From LMUY01 sp965198895 (GTDB lineage: Bacteria > Pseudomonadota > Alphaproteobacteria > Acetobacterales > Acetobacteraceae), in NCBI GenBank assembly GCA_965198895.1, contig OZ240676.1, positions 1,178,001-1,242,000 on the forward strand: DNA of 64,000 bases, given 5' to 3'. This document shows positions 55,730-64,000 of the stretch, one piece after another. The notes under the pieces were generated by a model, which had not been told where the DNA came from, ran no database searches, and worked only from the letters and a program-made list of their open reading frames with translations. Within the stretch, counting starts at the first letter, position 1. The number at the start of each line of letters is the position of its first letter. Position numbers and translations under genes: made by a program.

Positions 55730-56410
55730 TCAGACCGCTACTACCTGCCCGTCCTGCAACGTCACCCGGCGGTCCATCCTGGCCGCCAACTCCGGGTTGT
55801 GCGTCGCGATCAGCGCGGCGACGCCCTGGCCCCGCACCGTCGCGAGCAGCGCGTCGAACACCACGTGGGACGTACCCACGTCCAAATTGCCGGTTGGCTC
55901 GTCGGCCAGCAGCACCCGGGGCGCATTGGCCAGCGCGCGGGCGATGGCGACGCGCTGCTGCTCGCCACCCGACAGCTTGCCGGGTAGGTGGCAAGTCCGC
56001 GCCCCAAGCCCGAGCGTTTCCAGCAATTCGCGCCCGCGCGCCTCGGCGTCGCGGCGTCGCTTATTGGAGATCAGTTGCGGCAGCACGACGTTCTCGAGCG
56101 CCGTGAACTCACCTAGCAGATGGTGGAATTGGTAGACGAAACCGATCGAATCCCGCCGGATCGCGGTACGCGCCGGATCGGGTAAGGTGCCGGCATCGCG
56201 GCCGTCCACGAACACGGCGCCGCTGTCCGGACGCTCCAGCAAGCCGGCCAAGTGCAGCAGCGTGGACTTGCCCGTGCCCGAGGGCGCCACCAGGGCCACG
56301 ATCTCGCCGGGGCGTAGCACCAGGTTCGCGCCCCGCAACACCTCCAGCGAGGTGGCGTCGCCGGTGCGATAGGTGCGGCTGACGGCGCGGAGTTCTAGCG
56401 GGTCAGACAT
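55730..56410 (-). CDS. lolD: Lipoprotein-releasing ABC transporter ATPase LolD
   Basis: A 226-residue ATPase of the complex that moves lipoproteins from the inner membrane to the carrier LolA. Walker A is APSGTGKSTLLH, the signature LSGGEQQRVAIARAL, Walker B VLLADEPTGNLD and the H-loop ATHNPELA. It overlaps lolC by eight bases, so both are made together. Intact. Confidence 0.95.
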   Translation of the reverse strand: MSDPLELRAVSRTYRTGDATSLEVLRGANLVLRPGEIVALVAPSGTGKSTLLHLAGLLERPDSGAVFVDGRDAGTLPDPARTAIRRDSIGFVYQFHHLLGEFTALENVVLPQLISNKRRRDAEARGRELLETLGLGARTCHLPGKLSGGEQQRVAIARALANAPRVLLADEPTGNLDVGTSHVVFDALLATVRGQGVAALIATHNPELAARMDRRVTLQDGQVVAV

Positions 56411-57653
56411 TCCGCAAAGCTTCGACCGGGTCAGTGCGGGCGGCGCGCCACGAGGGATAGATCGTGGCCAAAAGGGACAAGGCCAGCGCCATGACGATGA
56501 TCTGCGCCACCTCGTGCCAATCCAGCCGGGCCGGCAGGTGGGCCAGGTAGTAGACGGTCGGATCGAACACGGTGCGGCCAGTCACCGCCTCCACCCAGCC
56601 CTGAATGGTTTCGATGTTCAGGCAAAACAGCACGCCGAGCACCGTGCCCAGTAACGTCCCGGTCACGCCGATGGTGGCTCCGACCATCAGGAAGATGCGC
56701 ATGACGGCACCGCGCCCGGCGCCGATGGTGCGCAGCACGGCGATGTCCCGTGTTTTGTCCTTCACCATCATGATCAGCGAGCTGATCACGTTGAATGCCG
56801 CCACCAGGATGATCAGGGTGAGGATCAGGAACATTACGTTCTGCTCCACCTGGATCGCGGCGAAGAAGCTGTTGTTGTTCTGCTGCCAGTCGATGATGTT
56901 CACCGGCGTGCCGGACAGGGCCTGCTTGATGCGTTGGCCGATCGGCCCGGCCTGGTCGGGATCGTCGACCGTCACCTCGATCTGGGTTGCCTGATTCGGC
57001 TGCTGGAAGAAGATCTGCGCGGACTCTAGCGGCAGGAACACGTAGCCGCTGTCGTAATCGTTCATTCCTACCTGGAAGATCGCCGCCACGGTGTAAGCCC
57101 GTATGCGCGGGATCGACCCGAACGGCGTGGCCGCCCCCTGCGGCGAGAGCAGCGTGATCTTGCTACCCACCCCCAGCCCAAAGCGGTTGGCCAAGGTGAT
57201 CCCGATCGCGATCGCATCCGGCCCTTTGAAAGCGTCGAGCGATCCCGCGCGGATGTGATCACTGACGGCGTGTAGGCTCTCCAGATCGGCCTGCCGGATG
57301 CCGCGAACGTAGCCGCCACTGTTGTTGCCCCGGTCGTCGGTCAGCAGCACTTGGCCGTCCACGACGGGGATCGCGGAGACGACACCGGGAACGGTGCGGA
57401 TCTTGGTGACATCGGCATCGTAGCTGACGAGCGGCTGCCCGGCGCCGTACACGCCGATGTCGCCGTTGAAGCCCAGGATGCGGCTCAGCAGGTCGGTCTT
57501 GAAGCCGCCCATTACGGACATGACGATGATCAGCGTGCCCACGCCCAGAGCGATGCCCACAAGACTGAAACCGGCGATGACGGAGACGAACCGCTCCCCC
57601 CGGCGCGCGCGCAAATAGCGCCCGGCGACCGCACGCTCAAACGGACCAAACAT
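56403..57653 (-). CDS. lolC: Lipoprotein-releasing system permease LolC/LolE
   Basis: A 416-residue inner-membrane protein with four hydrophobic segments around a large periplasmic domain, the FtsX/LolC design. The opening FERAVAGRYLRARRGERFVSVIAGFSLVGIALGVGTLIIVMSVM is typical, and the C-terminal half has DIAVLRTIGAGRGAVMRIFLM, the cytoplasmic coupling loop. Only one permease gene lies with lolD, as in many alphaproteobacteria, so it probably works as a homodimer. Confidence 0.94.
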   Translation of the reverse strand: MFGPFERAVAGRYLRARRGERFVSVIAGFSLVGIALGVGTLIIVMSVMGGFKTDLLSRILGFNGDIGVYGAGQPLVSYDADVTKIRTVPGVVSAIPVVDGQVLLTDDRGNNSGGYVRGIRQADLESLHAVSDHIRAGSLDAFKGPDAIAIGITLANRFGLGVGSKITLLSPQGAATPFGSIPRIRAYTVAAIFQVGMNDYDSGYVFLPLESAQIFFQQPNQATQIEVTVDDPDQAGPIGQRIKQALSGTPVNIIDWQQNNNSFFAAIQVEQNVMFLILTLIILVAAFNVISSLIMMVKDKTRDIAVLRTIGAGRGAVMRIFLMVGATIGVTGTLLGTVLGVLFCLNIETIQGWVEAVTGRTVFDPTVYYLAHLPARLDWHEVAQIIVMALALSLLATIYPSWRAARTDPVEALRNV

Positions 57654-57786
57654 GGCGCCTACTCCCTCTCCCCTTGTGGGAGCAGGCCGGGGTGAGGGGT
57701 GCGACGCGCACGGACTTGGGAGGTGGCCATCCTTCCACCAATACCCTCCCTCAGGGAGAGGGGGCTGTTCCCCGCCAACGGTTGGA

Positions 57787-59100
57787 TCACGCCGTCACTT
57801 TCGCCAGCGCGTCCTCGACCGACAGTTCCACCCGCTCGCCACCGGCGCGCCGCTTCAGCTCCACCTTGCCGTTCGCGGCGCCACGGGGTCCGACGACAAT
57901 CTGCCAGGGGTGGCCCATGAGGTCGGCGTCGTTGAACTTTACGCCGGCGCGTTCCTCGCGGTCGTCGTAGAGCGCGGTGGTTCCCAGCTTGGCATAGAGC
58001 GTCTCGCAGATCGCCCCAGTCGCCGCATCACCTTGCTTTAAATTCAGGATCGCGGCCCGAAACGGGGCGATGCTGTCGGGCCAGATGATGCCGGCTTCGT
58101 CGTGGCTCGCCTCGATCACCGCGCCCACCAGTCGGGATATGCCGATGCCGTAGCTGCCCATCTCCGGGATGATGGGCGCGCCATCGGGCCCGGCGACGGT
58201 CAGGCCCATCGGCTCGCTGTAGGTGCGTCCGAAATAGAAGATGTGGCCGACCTCGATCCCGCGGCCCTCGCGCCGGCGGTCCTGCGGGACTTGGGCCCAG
58301 GCGGCTTCGTCATGCTTCTCGTCGGTCGCGGCGTATAGGCTGGTCATCTGGCCGTAGAACCGCTCCATGTCCTCGGGCTTGGTGTGGTCGATGGCGGCCC
58401 CCACCCAGTCGATCTCCTCGAAACCGGCGTCGAAGAAGACGCCGCTCTCGCCGGTCGGGGCCAGGATGATGAACTCGTGGCTGAGATCGCCGCCGATTGG
58501 GCCGGTGTCGGCCACCATGGGGATCGCTTTCAAGCCCAAGCGCTGGAATGTGCGCATATAGGCCAGCATCATGCGGCGATAGCTCAGCACCGCACCGGCG
58601 TAGTCGAGATCGAAGCTATAGGCGTCCTTCATCAGGAACTCGCGCCCACGCATGACACCGAAACGGGGGCGGACCTCGTCGCGAAACTTCCACTGGATAT
58701 GGTACAGCATCTGCGGCAGTTCGCGGTAGGACTTCACGGACTGGCGGACCAAGTCGGTGATCACCTCCTCGTTGGTGGGACCATAAAGCAGGTCCCGCTC
58801 GTGGCGGTCGCGGATGCGGAGCATTTCCTGGCCATACGCGTCGTAGCGGCCGGATTGCCGCCAAAGATCCGCGGTCTGCACCGTCGGCATCAGGACTTCC
58901 TGGCAGCCGATCGCGTCCTGCTCCTCGCGCACTACCTGGCCAATGTTGCGCAGCACCCGTAGCCCGGCCGGGAGCCAGGCATAGATCCCCGCCGCGGTTT
59001 GGCGCACGAGCCCGGCGCGTAGCATCAGCCGGTGCGACGCGATCTGTGCCTCGGCCGGCGTTTCCTTCAGCGTGGGCAGCAGTGAGCGGGACAGACGCAT
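57787..59100 (-). CDS. proS: Prolyl-tRNA synthetase, short alphaproteobacterial type
   Basis: A 437-residue class II synthetase. Motif 1 is around RVLRNIGQVVREEQDAIG, motif 2 is FRDEVRPRFGVMRGREFLMKDAYSFD and motif 3 GIGISRLVGAVIE. The editing domain found in the long form is absent, as expected for alphaproteobacteria. The ATG at 59100 starts MRLSRSLLPTLKETPAEAQIAS; the longer frame upstream is not typical. It precedes lolC on the same strand, with 133 bases between them. Confidence 0.97.
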   Translation of the reverse strand: MRLSRSLLPTLKETPAEAQIASHRLMLRAGLVRQTAAGIYAWLPAGLRVLRNIGQVVREEQDAIGCQEVLMPTVQTADLWRQSGRYDAYGQEMLRIRDRHERDLLYGPTNEEVITDLVRQSVKSYRELPQMLYHIQWKFRDEVRPRFGVMRGREFLMKDAYSFDLDYAGAVLSYRRMMLAYMRTFQRLGLKAIPMVADTGPIGGDLSHEFIILAPTGESGVFFDAGFEEIDWVGAAIDHTKPEDMERFYGQMTSLYAATDEKHDEAAWAQVPQDRRREGRGIEVGHIFYFGRTYSEPMGLTVAGPDGAPIIPEMGSYGIGISRLVGAVIEASHDEAGIIWPDSIAPFRAAILNLKQGDAATGAICETLYAKLGTTALYDDREERAGVKFNDADLMGHPWQIVVGPRGAANGKVELKRRAGGERVELSVEDALAKVTA

Positions 59101-59691
59101 ATTGCAGGTAGCTCCAGGCCGGGAAACTTGCGTCGGTTCGGCAGGAGCCGGAAGCCAGCGCGAGGGGCGGACCCTACAAGCCACGCCCGGTAGAGCGCAA
59201 TGTACTGGCGCCCCACCACCTTTGGACAGGTTCCGAAACGAAACCCAATAGTTGATAAGCCGAATACAACCCTGCGACGAACTAGGGTAGCACACTGCTA
59301 TAACTTCGCCTGTGGTCCAGAGTACGGCATCAGATCAAGAGGCCGGCAAATGAACCCGACCGTCATTCACTAATTATGCTGCGTCGCACAACGGCATAAC
59401 GCAACAATTTTGCCTTATCATGGGTAACCTTACGTAAAGGGCGTGACATTACGGGGGAGTTTCTTTAAATCCAAAAAGAAGGCCCGCGCACCGAAAGGCG
59501 CAGCGGGCCAAGTTTAGGGAGGAAACGCCAGTCACACGGCAGGATGAGGGAAGACCCTCTTCCTGACGTGATGATTGGCCCGCTCTCATTAAAAAACTAC
59601 AAAATAAGTGCACCATTTAGGGGCTATTTTGGCCGCTCAGAGCCGGAATGCCGATTTTGCGCGCACCTCCCGGCATTTCTCAGCTATTTGC
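59101..59691. other. 591-base gap between proS and the DUF1467 gene
   Basis: No gene is visible. The middle (59390-59480) is unusually AT-rich for this genome and probably holds the proS promoter, although no clean -35/-10 pair stands out. It contains the terminator at 59471-59509. Confidence 0.6.
59471..59509 (-). terminator. Rho-independent terminator after the nuoN-rnj-DUF1467 operon
   Basis: On the minus strand GGCCCGC...GCGGGCC forms a GC-rich hairpin around a TTTC loop, followed by TTCTTTTTGG. It lies 180 bases after the DUF1467 stop and upstream of proS. Confidence 0.8.
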
Positions 59692-59955
59692 CTAGTTATC
59701 AGGCATCACGGCGGCCATGCTCCGGAAGCTGATATACGGGCTGTTGATCAGAGCGACACCGCCTGCCCAAAGCACGAGAGAGACCAAGGTCGTCGCGATG
59801 ACCTTGCGGAGCAAATGTGGTCGGTCGGGAGCGCCACGCCACCCGCCAGAGTCCTGGTCGGCATCGGCCACGGGACGCGTGCCGAACGGGAGGACTGCAA
59901 ACAGCACCGTCCACCAGATCAACACATAGAGGACGGCCGCGGTGAACCAGCCCAT
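59692..59955 (-). CDS. DUF1467 family membrane protein
   Basis: An 87-residue protein with two hydrophobic segments (WFTAAVLYVLIWWTVLFAVLPFG and VIATTLVSLVLWAGGVALI). The motif WWTVLFAVLPFG followed by a short polar loop is the DUF1467 hallmark. The family is nearly always found after rnj in alphaproteobacteria; its function is unknown. Its ATG overlaps the rnj stop by one base. Confidence 0.9.
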   Translation of the reverse strand: MGWFTAAVLYVLIWWTVLFAVLPFGTRPVADADQDSGGWRGAPDRPHLLRKVIATTLVSLVLWAGGVALINSPYISFRSMAAVMPDN

Positions 59956-61607
59956 CAGACGCGCAAGAGATGGACGTCCACGAGGGGACGCTTCTGCAGC
60001 CGCCGGCCCAATGCCCGCCGCAAGGCAGCCTTTGCTGCATCCAACAGCGCCGGGTCGTCGCGCCTAAGCGCTGCGGGCAGGTCGGCGAAGGCCGCCGTGA
60101 ACTCCCGCGTGACGCGCTCGCTCTCGCTGTCTTCCGGCTCGAACAGGCCGGGTGCGCTGATCTTCGGGCGCCCGAGCAGGGTGCCGGCTTCGTCCACCGC
60201 CACGCTCGCAAGCACGATGCCGTTGAACAACATCCGGCGCCGGGCCGCCATGACGCCGCCCGTCATGGGCACCAAGCGGTTGCCGTCCAGCACGAGGCGG
60301 CCCACCGGCGCGGAGTCGGTCACCTCCGGCCGGTTGCCGGTGAGGCTGAGGATATCGCCGTCCTCCAACAGGATCGGGGTCGCACCGGCCTCCTTTGCCA
60401 AGGCCGCATGGGCGGACAAATGGCGCCACTCGCCATGCACCGGCACGGAATAGGTCGGGCGAACCATCGCATACATCCGGCGCAACTCGTCGCGCGCCGG
60501 ATGGCCGGAGACGTGGACCATGTGATCGTCCGCCGTCATGAGACGGACGCCACGGCGGATCAGGTTGTCCTGCACGGCGCCGATTGCCCGCTCGTTGCCG
60601 GGGATGACCCGGCTGCTGAACACGACGGTGTCGCCCTCGCCGAGCGCCACGTTGCGGTGGGTGTCATTGGCGATGCGGGCCAGAGCACTGCGCGCCTCGC
60701 CCTGGCTGCCGGTGACCAGAATCAAAAGGTTCTCGTCCGGTACGACGTCGAGCGCGTCTTCCGGGACGAAGTCTGGGATATCCTGGAGCATGCCGCAGTC
60801 GCGGGCGGCAGCCTCCAAATTGCGGAGGGAACGACCGACGAGGGCCACCGATCGCCCGGCATCCCTGGCAGCCATCGCGATGCTCTCGACCCGGGCGACG
60901 TTGCTCGCGAAGCACGTGACGGCGACCCGGCCCCGCCCCTGCATCGAGCGGATTAGCGCAGCCAGGCTGGACCGCACATCGCCCTCGGAGCCGGAATGGC
61001 CCTCCACCATCGCGTTGGTGCTGTCGCACACGATGGCCAGCACGCCCTCGTCGCCCAGCGCGATGAAGGCGGCCTCGTCCGTTGGGGGGCCGACCATGGG
61101 GTGGGGATCGAGCTTGAAGTCACCGGTGTGCAGGATCGTGCCATACGGCGTACGGATCACCAGCGCCTGGGATTGCGGGACGGAGTGGGTCACGCCCAGG
61201 AATTGCAGGCGGAACGGCGACAGCTCGAACGAACCACCCGGCTGGACTACGGTGATCCTCGCCTCGTTCACCAATCCGGCCTCGCCCAGCTTGCGCTTGA
61301 GGACGGCCGCGGCGAACGGGGTAGCGTAGATCGGGCAGCGGAGTTGACGCCACAGATGGGCGACGGCGCCGAGATGGTCCTCGTGCGCATGGGTGATGAC
61401 CAGGCCGACCAAGCTGTCGCGGCGATCGGCGATGAACGCCGGGTCGGGCATCATGATCTCGACCTCGGGGTTCTCCGAGCCACCGAAGCCGATGCCGCAA
61501 TCGACGGCGAGCCAGCGCCCGTTGCAGCGATAAAGGTTGAGGTTCATGCCGATCTCGCCCGTCCCACCCAAAGGCAGGAAGGCCAGATCGTTCGTTAATG
61601 CATCCAA
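59955..61607 (-). CDS. rnj: Ribonuclease J
   Basis: A 550-residue metallo-beta-lactamase-fold RNase of the RNase J group, with endo- and 5'-exonuclease activity in mRNA and rRNA maturation. The zinc motif is VITHAHEDHLGAV near residue 72, followed by LHTGDFKLDPHP, the beta-CASP part ILVTGSQGEARSALARIA and HVSGHPARDELRRM. The C-terminal third is present. The gene is complete and follows coaX by one base. Confidence 0.96.
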   Translation of the reverse strand: MDALTNDLAFLPLGGTGEIGMNLNLYRCNGRWLAVDCGIGFGGSENPEVEIMMPDPAFIADRRDSLVGLVITHAHEDHLGAVAHLWRQLRCPIYATPFAAAVLKRKLGEAGLVNEARITVVQPGGSFELSPFRLQFLGVTHSVPQSQALVIRTPYGTILHTGDFKLDPHPMVGPPTDEAAFIALGDEGVLAIVCDSTNAMVEGHSGSEGDVRSSLAALIRSMQGRGRVAVTCFASNVARVESIAMAARDAGRSVALVGRSLRNLEAAARDCGMLQDIPDFVPEDALDVVPDENLLILVTGSQGEARSALARIANDTHRNVALGEGDTVVFSSRVIPGNERAIGAVQDNLIRRGVRLMTADDHMVHVSGHPARDELRRMYAMVRPTYSVPVHGEWRHLSAHAALAKEAGATPILLEDGDILSLTGNRPEVTDSAPVGRLVLDGNRLVPMTGGVMAARRRMLFNGIVLASVAVDEAGTLLGRPKISAPGLFEPEDSESERVTREFTAAFADLPAALRRDDPALLDAAKAALRRALGRRLQKRPLVDVHLLRV

Positions 61608-61608
61608 A

Positions 61609-62418
61609 TCAGTCGCTTTCTATGGATCTCGTCCGGTCTCTGGGTAATGTGGGAGCGGGGTTGCGCTCCGCCAACAGCCGCAGACCGTCCAACGTCAGAT
61701 CGGGGTCGATCTGCTCAATGATAGTCGTTCCCTCGGAGAATAGCGGCGCAAGGCCCCCGGTAGCGAGGACTTTCAGTGGCCGCTCGAATTCAGCCTGAAT
61801 TCGGGTCGTCAGCCCCTCAATCATGCCGATGTAGCCCCAATAGAGGCCGGACTGCATGGCGGGCACCGTAGCGCGGCCAATAACAGCCTGCGGGCGGCCG
61901 ATGCCGATGCGTGGCAGGCGGGCGGCGGCCTGATGCAGCGCCTCGATCGACAGGTTGATGCCGGGGGCGATTGCCCCACCGATATAGGCGCCGTCGGCAT
62001 CCACCACGTCGAATGTGGTCGCCGTGCCGAAGTCGATGACCATCAGCGGCCCTTGGTAGCGCTGATGGGCGGCCAGCGCATTCAACAGGCGGTCGGCGCC
62101 GACCTCGGCCGGGTTGTCCACCTTGATCTCGAACCCCCAGTCCAGGTTCGAGCGGGCGATGAGCGGCTCCACGTTGAACCAATCCCGGCTGAGGCGCCGC
62201 AAATGGTAGAGCGCGGCGGGCACGACGGTACCGATCACCGCACGGTTCACCTGGGCTGCGTTGAGCCCCCTGTGCTGCAGCAAGGTCAGCAACCAAACGG
62301 CGTATTCGTCCGAGGTACGTTGGGCATCGGTACGGATGCGCCAAATGCCACGCCATTCAGAGCCGTCATGGACGGCGAAGACGATATTGGTATTGCCGGC
62401 GTCGACGACGAGCAGCAT
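61609..62418 (-). CDS. coaX: Type III pantothenate kinase
   Basis: A 269-residue kinase for the first step of coenzyme A synthesis. The ATP site is LLVVDAGNTNIVFAVHDG, the pantothenate site VDNPAEVGADRLLNALAA (with the PxxxGxDR-type block), and the catalytic Asp follows in MVIDFGTATTFDVVD. GGAIAPGINLSIEAL is also conserved. Its start overlaps the stop of the acetyltransferase gene (TGATG). Confidence 0.96.
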   Translation of the reverse strand: MLLVVDAGNTNIVFAVHDGSEWRGIWRIRTDAQRTSDEYAVWLLTLLQHRGLNAAQVNRAVIGTVVPAALYHLRRLSRDWFNVEPLIARSNLDWGFEIKVDNPAEVGADRLLNALAAHQRYQGPLMVIDFGTATTFDVVDADGAYIGGAIAPGINLSIEALHQAAARLPRIGIGRPQAVIGRATVPAMQSGLYWGYIGMIEGLTTRIQAEFERPLKVLATGGLAPLFSEGTTIIEQIDPDLTLDGLRLLAERNPAPTLPRDRTRSIESD

Positions 62419-63023
62419 CAGTGCGTCCCTTTGGGATCGTTCTCGGTGGCTCCTCCGAGCCGCAGGAGCCGTGCCGGGTTACCCGCAACCGTAGCGCCCG
62501 GCGGGACGTCGCGGGTCACCACGCTGCCGGCGCCGATCACGGCGTCCGCACCCACGGTCACGCCGGGCAGAATGATGGCGCCGCCGCCGATCCAGGCAAA
62601 CGGACCGATTCGGACGGGCCGTCCGAATTCGAGGCCGTCCCGACGTTGCGCCGGGTCGCGCGGGTGGTCGGCGGCATAGATCTGCACGGCGGGGCCAATC
62701 TGAACGCCCTCCCCGATCTCCACGGCAACGACGTCGAGGATGACGCAGCCGAAATTCAGGAAAGCGTCGCGGCCAAGGCTGATGTTGAAACCGTAGTCAC
62801 AGTGGAAGGGCGGCCGGACGACCGCCCCCTCGCCAACCGAGCCGAACTGCTCGGCCAGCAGATGGCGGCGCTCGGCCACGGAGGCCGCACTGGATGCATT
62901 GTAGCGGACCAGCCACGCCTTGGTAGCGGCCTGGTCGGCTTGGATCTGCGGGTCGCCTGGCCGGTACAGATCCCCGGCCAGCATCTTCTGCTTCTCACTG
63001 CGGCCCGGGGCCGTTTGGGTCAC
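62418..63023 (-). CDS. Sugar O-acetyltransferase, maltose acetyltransferase/NodL type
   Basis: A 201-residue enzyme. KQKMLAGDLYRPGDPQIQAD is the N-terminal signature of maltose O-acetyltransferases; the rest is a left-handed beta-helix of hexapeptide repeats (PFHCDYGFNISLGRDAFLNF, QIYAADHPRDPAQR with the catalytic His, and GGGAIILPGVTVGADAVIGA). Start is the GTG at 63023, overlapping the nuoN stop as GTGA. In most alphaproteobacteria birA lies between nuoN and coaX; here this enzyme occupies that slot. Confidence 0.9.
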   Translation of the reverse strand: MTQTAPGRSEKQKMLAGDLYRPGDPQIQADQAATKAWLVRYNASSAASVAERRHLLAEQFGSVGEGAVVRPPFHCDYGFNISLGRDAFLNFGCVILDVVAVEIGEGVQIGPAVQIYAADHPRDPAQRRDGLEFGRPVRIGPFAWIGGGAIILPGVTVGADAVIGAGSVVTRDVPPGATVAGNPARLLRLGGATENDPKGTH

Positions 63024-64000
63024 CCGAACAGCACGGCCGCCGCAGCTTGGGCGGCGGTCACGATCGGAGCCGGGAACACGAAGAACAGCGTCGTCACGAG
63101 GGCGCCGACGGCGGCCACGAATGACAGCGAAGGCGCCCGCAGGTCGAAGGCAGGTTGGGCGTCGTCGAAATACATCACCTTGATGACGCGCAGATAGTAG
63201 TATGCGCCAACTACCGACGTCAGCACGCCGATCACCGCCAACGTCCAGTAGCCGGATTGAACGGCCGCGTAGAACACATACAGCTTGCCGAAGAAGCCGC
63301 TGAACGGCGGGATGCCGGCCATCGAGAACATGAAGATGGCGAAGGCCAGCGCCAGCATCGGATCCGTTCGGGCCAGGCCCGACAGGTCCGCGATCTTGTC
63401 CAGCGGCAGGCCGCGGCGGCGCATGGCAATGATGCAGGCGAACACGCCAGCCGACATGAACACGTAGGTGACCATGTAGATCAGCACGCCCTGGATGCCC
63501 GCCTGGGTGTTCACCGCGAGGCCGATGAGCGCGTATCCCATATGGCCGATCGACGAATACGCCATCAGCCGCTTGATCGAGGTCTGCCCGATCGCCGCCA
63601 GCGAGCCGAGCAGCATGGACGCGATCGAGATCAGCACGATCAACTGCTGCCACGAGGCACCGAGGTGTCCGAACGGCACCTCCAGGGCACGGAGCAACAG
63701 CGCGATAGCGGCCACCTTGGGCGCCGTCGACATAAAGGCGGTCACGGCCGTGGGGGCGCCCTCGTAGACGTCCGGCGTCCACATGTGGAACGGCACGGCA
63801 CTGATCTTGAACGCCAGCCCGGCCACGATGAACACCACGCCGATGATGAGCCCAGCGGCCGGGTGATCGCCCGTCAGGCCCGCACGCAGCTGACCGAAAT
63901 CCATCGAACCGTTGAACCCGTAGGCGAGCGAGATGCCGTACAGCAGCAAACCCGACGCCAGCGCGCCTAGCACAAAGTATTTCAGGCCCGCTTCCGACGA
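63020..64000 (-). CDS. nuoN: NADH-quinone oxidoreductase subunit N, C-terminal part (cut by window edge)
   Basis: About 326 codons are visible and the frame runs off the window at the 5' end of the gene; the first residues seen are SSEAGLKYFVLGALASGLLL. It is a proton-pumping membrane subunit of complex I. KISAVPFHMWTPDVYEGAPT, SIKRLMAYSSIGHMGYALIG and FSMAGIPPFSGFFGKLYVF are classical NuoN blocks with the lysines of the proton channel. It is followed directly by the acetyltransferase, coaX and rnj. Confidence 0.96.
   Translation of the reverse strand, partial: SSEAGLKYFVLGALASGLLLYGISLAYGFNGSMDFGQLRAGLTGDHPAAGLIIGVVFIVAGLAFKISAVPFHMWTPDVYEGAPTAVTAFMSTAPKVAAIALLLRALEVPFGHLGASWQQLIVLISIASMLLGSLAAIGQTSIKRLMAYSSIGHMGYALIGLAVNTQAGIQGVLIYMVTYVFMSAGVFACIIAMRRRGLPLDKIADLSGLARTDPMLALAFAIFMFSMAGIPPFSGFFGKLYVFYAAVQSGYWTLAVIGVLTSVVGAYYYLRVIKVMYFDDAQPAFDLRAPSLSFVAAVGALVTTLFFVFPAPIVTAAQAAAAVLFG

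Overview
The window is GC-rich and reads as a chromosome segment of an alphaproteobacterium, most likely a member or relative of Acetobacteraceae. The evidence is the rRNA operon layout (16S, tRNA-Ile, tRNA-Ala, 23S, 5S, initiator tRNA-Met), the operon nuoN - acetyltransferase - coaX - rnj - DUF1467, the neighbouring proS and lolC/lolD, and the trpE/ppiD - tpiA - secG - pyrG - kdsA run. The genus cannot be fixed from the sequence alone.

Positions 1-20200 (minus strand) form an anaerobic/redox island. It holds pyruvate:ferredoxin oxidoreductase (nifJ, cut by the window edge), a GltD-like iron-sulfur flavoprotein, an MFS carrier, a CBS-domain protein, and a tightly overlapping 12-gene operon hoxF-U-Y-H-W - receiver - hypA-B-F-C-D-E for a NAD-linked [NiFe] hydrogenase with its full maturation set. 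Beyond it lie a small membrane protein, an Nramp-like transporter, a stand-alone phosphohistidine domain and a MaoC-phosphotransacetylase fusion. A short box close to TGAGTAGTTTCCGA recurs upstream of the transcription units here and resembles the FixJ binding site, which suggests one shared regulon. The receiver inside the hydrogenase operon has Glu where the phosphorylated Asp should be.

Positions 20273-24431 hold a small catabolic cluster (MOSC protein, two alpha/beta hydrolases, a SnoaL-like protein and a 22-codon short-chain dehydrogenase remnant), divergent from a LysR regulator, with a perfect dyad between them.

Positions 24618-29597 are an IS66-family element with terminal inverted repeats and an 8-bp target duplication. 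Its tnpC is split by a 2006-bp group II intron lying antisense, just before the catalytic Glu motif. The rRNA operon follows at 29720-35358 (minus strand).

Positions 35848-47836 carry an ABC-F ATPase, a stress cassette (GlsB, YsnF/DUF2382, CsbD) beside a PAS-LuxR regulator, a GNAT-NUDIX fusion, a cobalamin riboswitch driving a NiCoT nickel/cobalt permease, and several unknowns. A mobile-looking 77-bp palindromic repeat occurs here, and one truncated copy encodes the C-terminus of a gene. Positions 47892-64000 are mainly housekeeping: trpE, ppiD, tpiA, secG, pyrG, kdsA, lolCD, proS, rnj, coaX and nuoN (cut by the window edge). Hydrogenase, hyp genes, nickel/cobalt import, PFOR and phosphotransacetylase together suggest a facultative, oxygen-limited fermentative or hydrogen-cycling mode.
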